Of a stretch of 64,000 bases of DNA, positions 60,699 to 64,000 are shown in pieces; the first letter of the stretch is position 1; each line of letters opens with the position of its first letter. The DNA comes from Phenylobacterium sp. GTDB taxonomy: Bacteria > Pseudomonadota > Alphaproteobacteria > Caulobacterales > Caulobacteraceae. The stretch is from NCBI RefSeq assembly GCF_030681155.1, contig NZ_JAUXXE010000078.1:62001-126000 (forward strand). Reading direction: 5' to 3'. The notes beneath the pieces are model-generated. The model had not been told where the DNA came from and searched no databases. It was given only the letters and a program-made list of their open reading frames with translations. Made by a program: the position numbers and the translations under genes.

Positions 60699-61901
60699 AT
60701 GAACCTTGATTTTTCGCCCGAAGATGCCGCTTTCCGTGAGGAGGCTCGCGCCTTCATCGCGCAGAACTATCCGCAGGAACTCCGCGATAAGCAGAATCGC
60801 GGCGAGGATCTGGGCCGCGAGGACTATCTGTCCTGGCACCGAATCCTGGCGAAGAAGGGCTGGTCAGCTCCGTCGTGGCCGAAGGAATTCGGTGGCACCG
60901 ACTGGACGCCCACCCAGAAGTACATCTGGTCCGAGGAACAGGCTCGCGCCGACACCATCGGCATCCTGCCGTTCGGCGTCGCGATGCTGGCCCCTGTGAT
61001 CTACACTTTCGGCACCCAGGAGCAGAAAGAGAAGTTCCTGCCGGGCATCCGCGACGGCCAGGTGTGGTGGTGCCAGGGCTATTCGGAGCCGGGCGCAGGT
61101 TCGGACCTCGCCTCGCTGAAGTGCAAGGCCGAGCGCGTCACCGGTGATGACGGCAAAGAGTACTACATCGTCAACGGCCAAAAGACCTGGACGACCCTGG
61201 GTCAGCACGCTGACTGGGGCTTCTTCCTGGTCCGCACCGATCCGAACTCGAAGCCCCAGGCTGGCATCTCCTTCCTGCTGATCGACATGAAGACGCCGGG
61301 CATCGAGGTGCGCCGCATCACGACCCTGGAAGGCGGCCATGAAGTCAACGACGTCTTCCTCGACAACGTGAAGGTGCCGGTCGAGAACCGCGTCTTCCAC
61401 GAGAACCAAGGCTGGACCTGCGCCAAGGCGCTGCTGGCTCACGAGCGTTCGGGCATCGCTGGCGTCGCCCGTTCGAAGCGCGGCCTGGAGCGCGTTCGCG
61501 AGATCGCCACCACCGAGCGTTCGGACGCCGGCGGCCCGCTGCTGGCCGACCCGTTCTTCAAGCGCAAGGTCGCCGAGCTCGAGATCGACCTGACGGCGCT
61601 GGAGTTCACCGAACTGCGCACCCTGGCCGGCGAAAGCAGCGGCAAGGGTCCGGGCACGGAAAGCTCGATCCTGAAGATCAAGGGCACCGAGATCCAACAG
61701 CGCCTGCACGAGCTCGCTCTGGAAGCCGTCGGCCACTACGGCGCGCCTTATCTGCGCGACCTGGGTCACAACGCCAATATCGGCCCCGACTACGCCGAAG
61801 GCCTGGCCGGCGACTACTTCAACGGCCGCAAGACCTCGATCTACGGCGGCTCGAACGAGATCCAGCGCAACATCATCGCCAAGATGGTGCTGGGCCTCTA
61901 G
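60699..61901 (+). CDS. Acyl-CoA dehydrogenase, large-subunit type (PimC-like)
   Basis: 400 residues from ATG 60699, GGGAG upstream. Complete ACAD fold: MNLDFSPEDAAFREEARAFI, CQGYSEPGAGSDLASLKCKA, NGQKTWTTLGQHADWGFFLV and the C-terminal YGGSNEIQRNIIAKMVLGL. The partner-type gene starts 83 bp downstream; such pairs (pimeloyl-CoA dehydrogenase PimC/PimD-like or steroid-type) form heterotetramers. FAD-dependent alpha,beta-oxidation of an unusual acyl-CoA is inferred. Confidence 0.94.
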   Translation: MNLDFSPEDAAFREEARAFIAQNYPQELRDKQNRGEDLGREDYLSWHRILAKKGWSAPSWPKEFGGTDWTPTQKYIWSEEQARADTIGILPFGVAMLAPVIYTFGTQEQKEKFLPGIRDGQVWWCQGYSEPGAGSDLASLKCKAERVTGDDGKEYYIVNGQKTWTTLGQHADWGFFLVRTDPNSKPQAGISFLLIDMKTPGIEVRRITTLEGGHEVNDVFLDNVKVPVENRVFHENQGWTCAKALLAHERSGIAGVARSKRGLERVREIATTERSDAGGPLLADPFFKRKVAELEIDLTALEFTELRTLAGESSGKGPGTESSILKIKGTEIQQRLHELALEAVGHYGAPYLRDLGHNANIGPDYAEGLAGDYFNGRKTSIYGGSNEIQRNIIAKMVLGL

Positions 61902-61984
61902 TCGTCGATCTTCTTAATTCACAACAAGCCTAAAGCCCGCCCTTGGCCGATGCGCCGGGGCGGGATGTCGTACGGGGAAACCAG

Positions 61985-63130
61985 ATGGATTTCAGCTTCA
62001 CCGAAGAACAGTCGATGCTGCGCGATACGGTCGCGAGCTATCTGGCCGACAACTATAGCTTCGAGCAGCGCCGCGATGCGTTGAGGGCCGAACCGGGCTG
62101 GCGCCCGGCGGTCTGGAAGGCCTTCGCCGAAGAGCTCGGCATTCTGGGCGCGCCGTTCTCGGAAGAGCTCGGCGGCCTCGGCGGCGGTTCGACCGACAAC
62201 ATGGTCATCATGGAAGAGCTGGGCAAATCCCTGGTGGTCGAGCCCTATCTCGGCACCGTGGTGATCGGCGGCGGCTTCCTTAAGCACTCGGGCTATGCCG
62301 GCGCGGCCGACATGATCGCCAGCATCATCGGCGGCGAGACGATCATCGCCTTTGCCTATGCCGAACCGCAGGCCCGCTACACTTGGCAGGACCTGAAGAC
62401 CACGGCCAAGAAGGACGGCGCGGGCTACGTGCTGAACGGCCACAAGGCGGTCGTCATCGGCGCGCCCTACGCCACCCACCTGATCGTCACCGCCCGGACC
62501 GGCGGCGGCCAGCGCGACGCCCAAGGCGTTTCGGTGTTCATCGTGCCGAAGAGCGCGAAGGGCGTGACGACGCGCGACTACCCGACGGTCGACGGCTTCC
62601 GCGCTTCGGAAGTGACGTTCGAGAACGTGGCGCTGGGCGCCGACGCCCTGATCGGTTCTGAGGGCGCCGCCCTGCCGCTGGTCGAGAAGGTGATCGACGA
62701 AGCCATCGTCGCCACCTGCGCCGAAGCCTGCGGCGTGTTCCGCCGTCTGCATGAAGGCACGCTGGAATACACCAAGCAGCGCAAGCAGTTCGGTCAGCCG
62801 ATCAGCCAGTTCCAGGTGCTGCAGCACCGGATGGTGGACATGTTCATCCAGCTCGAGCAGTCGATCTCGATGACCTACATGGCCGACATCAAGCTGGCCG
62901 ACAGCGATCATGAGCGGGCCAAGGGCGCCTCGGCGGCCAAGGTTCAGATCGGCAAGGCGGCCAAGTTCATCGGACAGAACGCCATCCAGTTGCACGGCGG
63001 CATGGGCATGACCGACGAAATGGCCATCGGCCACTACTTCAAGCGCGCCACCATGATCGAGAACGCCTTCGGCTCCACCGATCACCACCTAGCCCGCTAT
63101 GAAGGCCTCAGCCTGGGCAAGGCGGCCTAA
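61985..63130 (+). CDS. Acyl-CoA dehydrogenase, small-subunit type (PimD-like)
   Basis: 381 residues from ATG 61985. Typical of the second subunit: MDFSFTEEQSMLRDTVASYL, LGAPFSEELGGLGGGSTDNM, then YVLNGHKAVVIGAPYATHLI, RKQFGQPISQFQVLQHRMVD and LHGGMGMTDEMAIGHYFKRA near the end. Probably cotranscribed with the large-subunit gene and followed by a strong terminator. A role with the large subunit in beta-oxidation of dicarboxyl- or side-chain-CoA substrates is inferred. Confidence 0.94.
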   Translation: MDFSFTEEQSMLRDTVASYLADNYSFEQRRDALRAEPGWRPAVWKAFAEELGILGAPFSEELGGLGGGSTDNMVIMEELGKSLVVEPYLGTVVIGGGFLKHSGYAGAADMIASIIGGETIIAFAYAEPQARYTWQDLKTTAKKDGAGYVLNGHKAVVIGAPYATHLIVTARTGGGQRDAQGVSVFIVPKSAKGVTTRDYPTVDGFRASEVTFENVALGADALIGSEGAALPLVEKVIDEAIVATCAEACGVFRRLHEGTLEYTKQRKQFGQPISQFQVLQHRMVDMFIQLEQSISMTYMADIKLADSDHERAKGASAAKVQIGKAAKFIGQNAIQLHGGMGMTDEMAIGHYFKRATMIENAFGSTDHHLARYEGLSLGKAA

Positions 63131-63169
63131 GCAACTATGACTCTCACCCGGCGAAAGCCGGGGCCCAAG

Positions 63170-63201
63170 CGGCGCTCCAGCCTGACTGGAGCGCCGTTTT
63201 T
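63170..63201 (+). terminator. Rho-independent terminator
   Basis: An 11-bp stem (CGGCGCTCCAG / CTGGAGCGCCG) with a 5-nt loop and a run of five T, 39 nt after the acyl-CoA dehydrogenase pair. Confidence 0.92.
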
Positions 63202-63229
63202 GTTTTGGGAACAAGCGGCGCCCGCACGC

Positions 63230-63259
63230 AAAAGGCCCTCCCGCCGAAGCGAGAGGGCC
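63230..63259 (-). terminator. Rho-independent terminator for the PEPxxWA-CTERM gene
   Basis: On the minus strand an 11-bp stem (GGCCCTCTCGC / GCGGGAGGGCC, one U-G pair) closes on a TTCG tetraloop and is followed by four T. It lies 25 nt after the stop at 63285. Confidence 0.9.
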
Positions 63260-63284
63260 CAAAGCAATTCTCAGGGTGTTTGGA

Positions 63285-63824
63285 TCAGGCGGCGCTGAAG
63301 ACGTTCCGGCGGCGCGAGGTTCGGACCATCGAGCCTACCGCGCCGAAGCCGATGATCATCATGGCCCAGGTGGCCGGTTCCGGAACGGCGGAGATCGGAG
63401 CGGTTTCCTGAAGGGAAACGCGTCCGCCGAGAATGGCGCGGGCGCCGCCCGTATTCTGGTACTCATAGGCAGTGGTGAGGATGTTGGCCCCGCTGGCCGT
63501 CAGCGGGAAGAAGTCCAAGCGGAGTTCCTGGGCGGCGCCGGCCGTCTGAATTCGGAAGCCCTGGGTCGGAAGCGAGACCCAATCGGCGAGCGCCACGTTG
63601 TTGTAGTTGAACACCGAGAAGACACCCGGGCCATAGGTCCCGGCCGAGGCGGTGATGTTGATCCCCAGCAGCGAGGAGAGCGCATCGTCGGTCGTGAAGG
63701 TGCCGGTCAAGGTCCCGCCGCCTTGCAGCGTGACGTTGTCCAGCACGAAGGTCTTTGCGGCCCACGCGGGCGCGGCCATGGCCATTGCGATGATGGCTGT
63801 GGTGATAGCTGCGACGCGTTTCAT
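63285..63824 (-). CDS. PEPxxWA-CTERM sorting-domain protein
   Basis: 179 residues from ATG 63824 with GGAG upstream. A signal peptide (MKRVAAITTAIIAMAMAAPA, cut near AWA-AKT) is followed by a beta-rich, Gly/Thr-rich mature region (about 23-150) and a C-terminal sorting signal: PEPATWAMMIIGFGAVGSMV then a basic RTSRRR tail. That is the alphaproteobacterial PEPxxWA form of PEP-CTERM, recognised by an exosortase for export to the surface or extracellular matrix. Unusually, no exosortase is in this window. The target function is unknown. Confidence 0.88.
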   Translation of the reverse strand: MKRVAAITTAIIAMAMAAPAWAAKTFVLDNVTLQGGGTLTGTFTTDDALSSLLGINITASAGTYGPGVFSVFNYNNVALADWVSLPTQGFRIQTAGAAQELRLDFFPLTASGANILTTAYEYQNTGGARAILGGRVSLQETAPISAVPEPATWAMMIIGFGAVGSMVRTSRRRNVFSAA

Positions 63825-64000
63825 TTTAGCTCCGAGAGACAATCGAGTGCTCTTATGGGCTCCCCAAAGCAAAAGCTGCGCCATTCGCGCAAGGGGCGAG
63901 GTGTGTCATTTCGGCCTGCGCGGTGGCTGCGGCCATCGGTCCAAAAAAAAGGCGGGCGGGGATGTAGGAGGCAGACTTGCCGGTACGTCCTAGGGGTGTC

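Noticed and set aside
1..64000. CRISPR array, tRNA or rRNA gene, insertion sequence
   Set aside because: No regularly spaced repeats, no tRNA T-loop consensus with matching arms, no rRNA blocks and no transposase were seen on either strand.

Overview
The window is a GC-rich chromosome segment from an alphaproteobacterium. The family mix (ArsH/Acr3 arsenic operon, haem-PAS FixL with FixJ, paired acyl-CoA dehydrogenases, a PEPxxWA-CTERM protein, many TonB-type genes) suggests Caulobacterales, perhaps Caulobacter or Phenylobacterium. That placement is inference; no rRNA or other strong taxonomic marker is present. No tRNA, rRNA, CRISPR array, intact transposon or prophage was seen.

Layout. (1) 1-11.2 kb is a surface-polysaccharide cluster. 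It has three divergent paralogues of polysaccharide pyruvyl transferase, a Wzx-type flippase, a GT4 glycosyltransferase, an undecaprenyl-phosphate sugar-phosphate transferase, a clan GH-A glycosidase-like protein, and a 754-residue fusion of a flippase with a DUF707/GT-A-like domain. (2) 11.2-15.9 kb holds an acyl-CoA dehydrogenase, an aldo/keto reductase remnant and a divergent arsenic operon (arsH / arsR-arsC-acr3), followed by a TauE/SafE tail fragment. (3) 15.9-46.4 kb is a large low-oxygen/stress island. It contains five tandem-domain universal stress proteins, FixL, FixJ, a FixK-type Crp/Fnr regulator, a single-domain receiver, and CHAD, DUF2267, BON and DUF302 proteins. It also has a cytochrome b561 coupled to a membrane LuxR regulator, CorA, MgtC/DUF4010, a zinc alcohol dehydrogenase, a ribosome/RNA module (ElaB/YqjD-like protein, Host_attach/baeRF protein, beta-CASP nuclease), a secreted 2H phosphoesterase, a cut-down CcoP-like cytochrome, a VIT1-type transporter and NhaA. 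(4) 46.7-52.2 kb is a metal cluster (PCuAC chaperone, TonB receptor, PepSY membrane protein, two DUF2946 proteins) in which a second TonB receptor has lost its centre in frame. (5) 52.3-54.9 kb has a divergent L,D-transpeptidase and VanY-type peptidase. (6) 55.3-63.9 kb is mostly housekeeping: dusA, a retropepsin-like protease, DUF1289, a thioesterase, phospholipase D, an EEP-family enzyme, an acyl-CoA dehydrogenase pair and a PEPxxWA-CTERM protein.

The most striking feature is regulatory. In the 30-kb stress island at least thirteen 14-bp sites resembling the FNR/FixK anaerobox TTGAT-N4-ATCAA lie in front of genes, most of them 47-87 nt upstream of the start codon. Four are perfect. FixL keeps the haem-ligand His and the distal Arg, FixJ is intact, and the Crp/Fnr protein has the E-x-x-S-R recognition helix that reads TTGAT. 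I infer one O2-controlled regulon: FixL/FixJ activate FixK, which switches on the island, and the box-preceded single-domain receiver may give FixT-like feedback. The sites also help choose gene starts, including a probable CTG start for the CcoP-like cytochrome.
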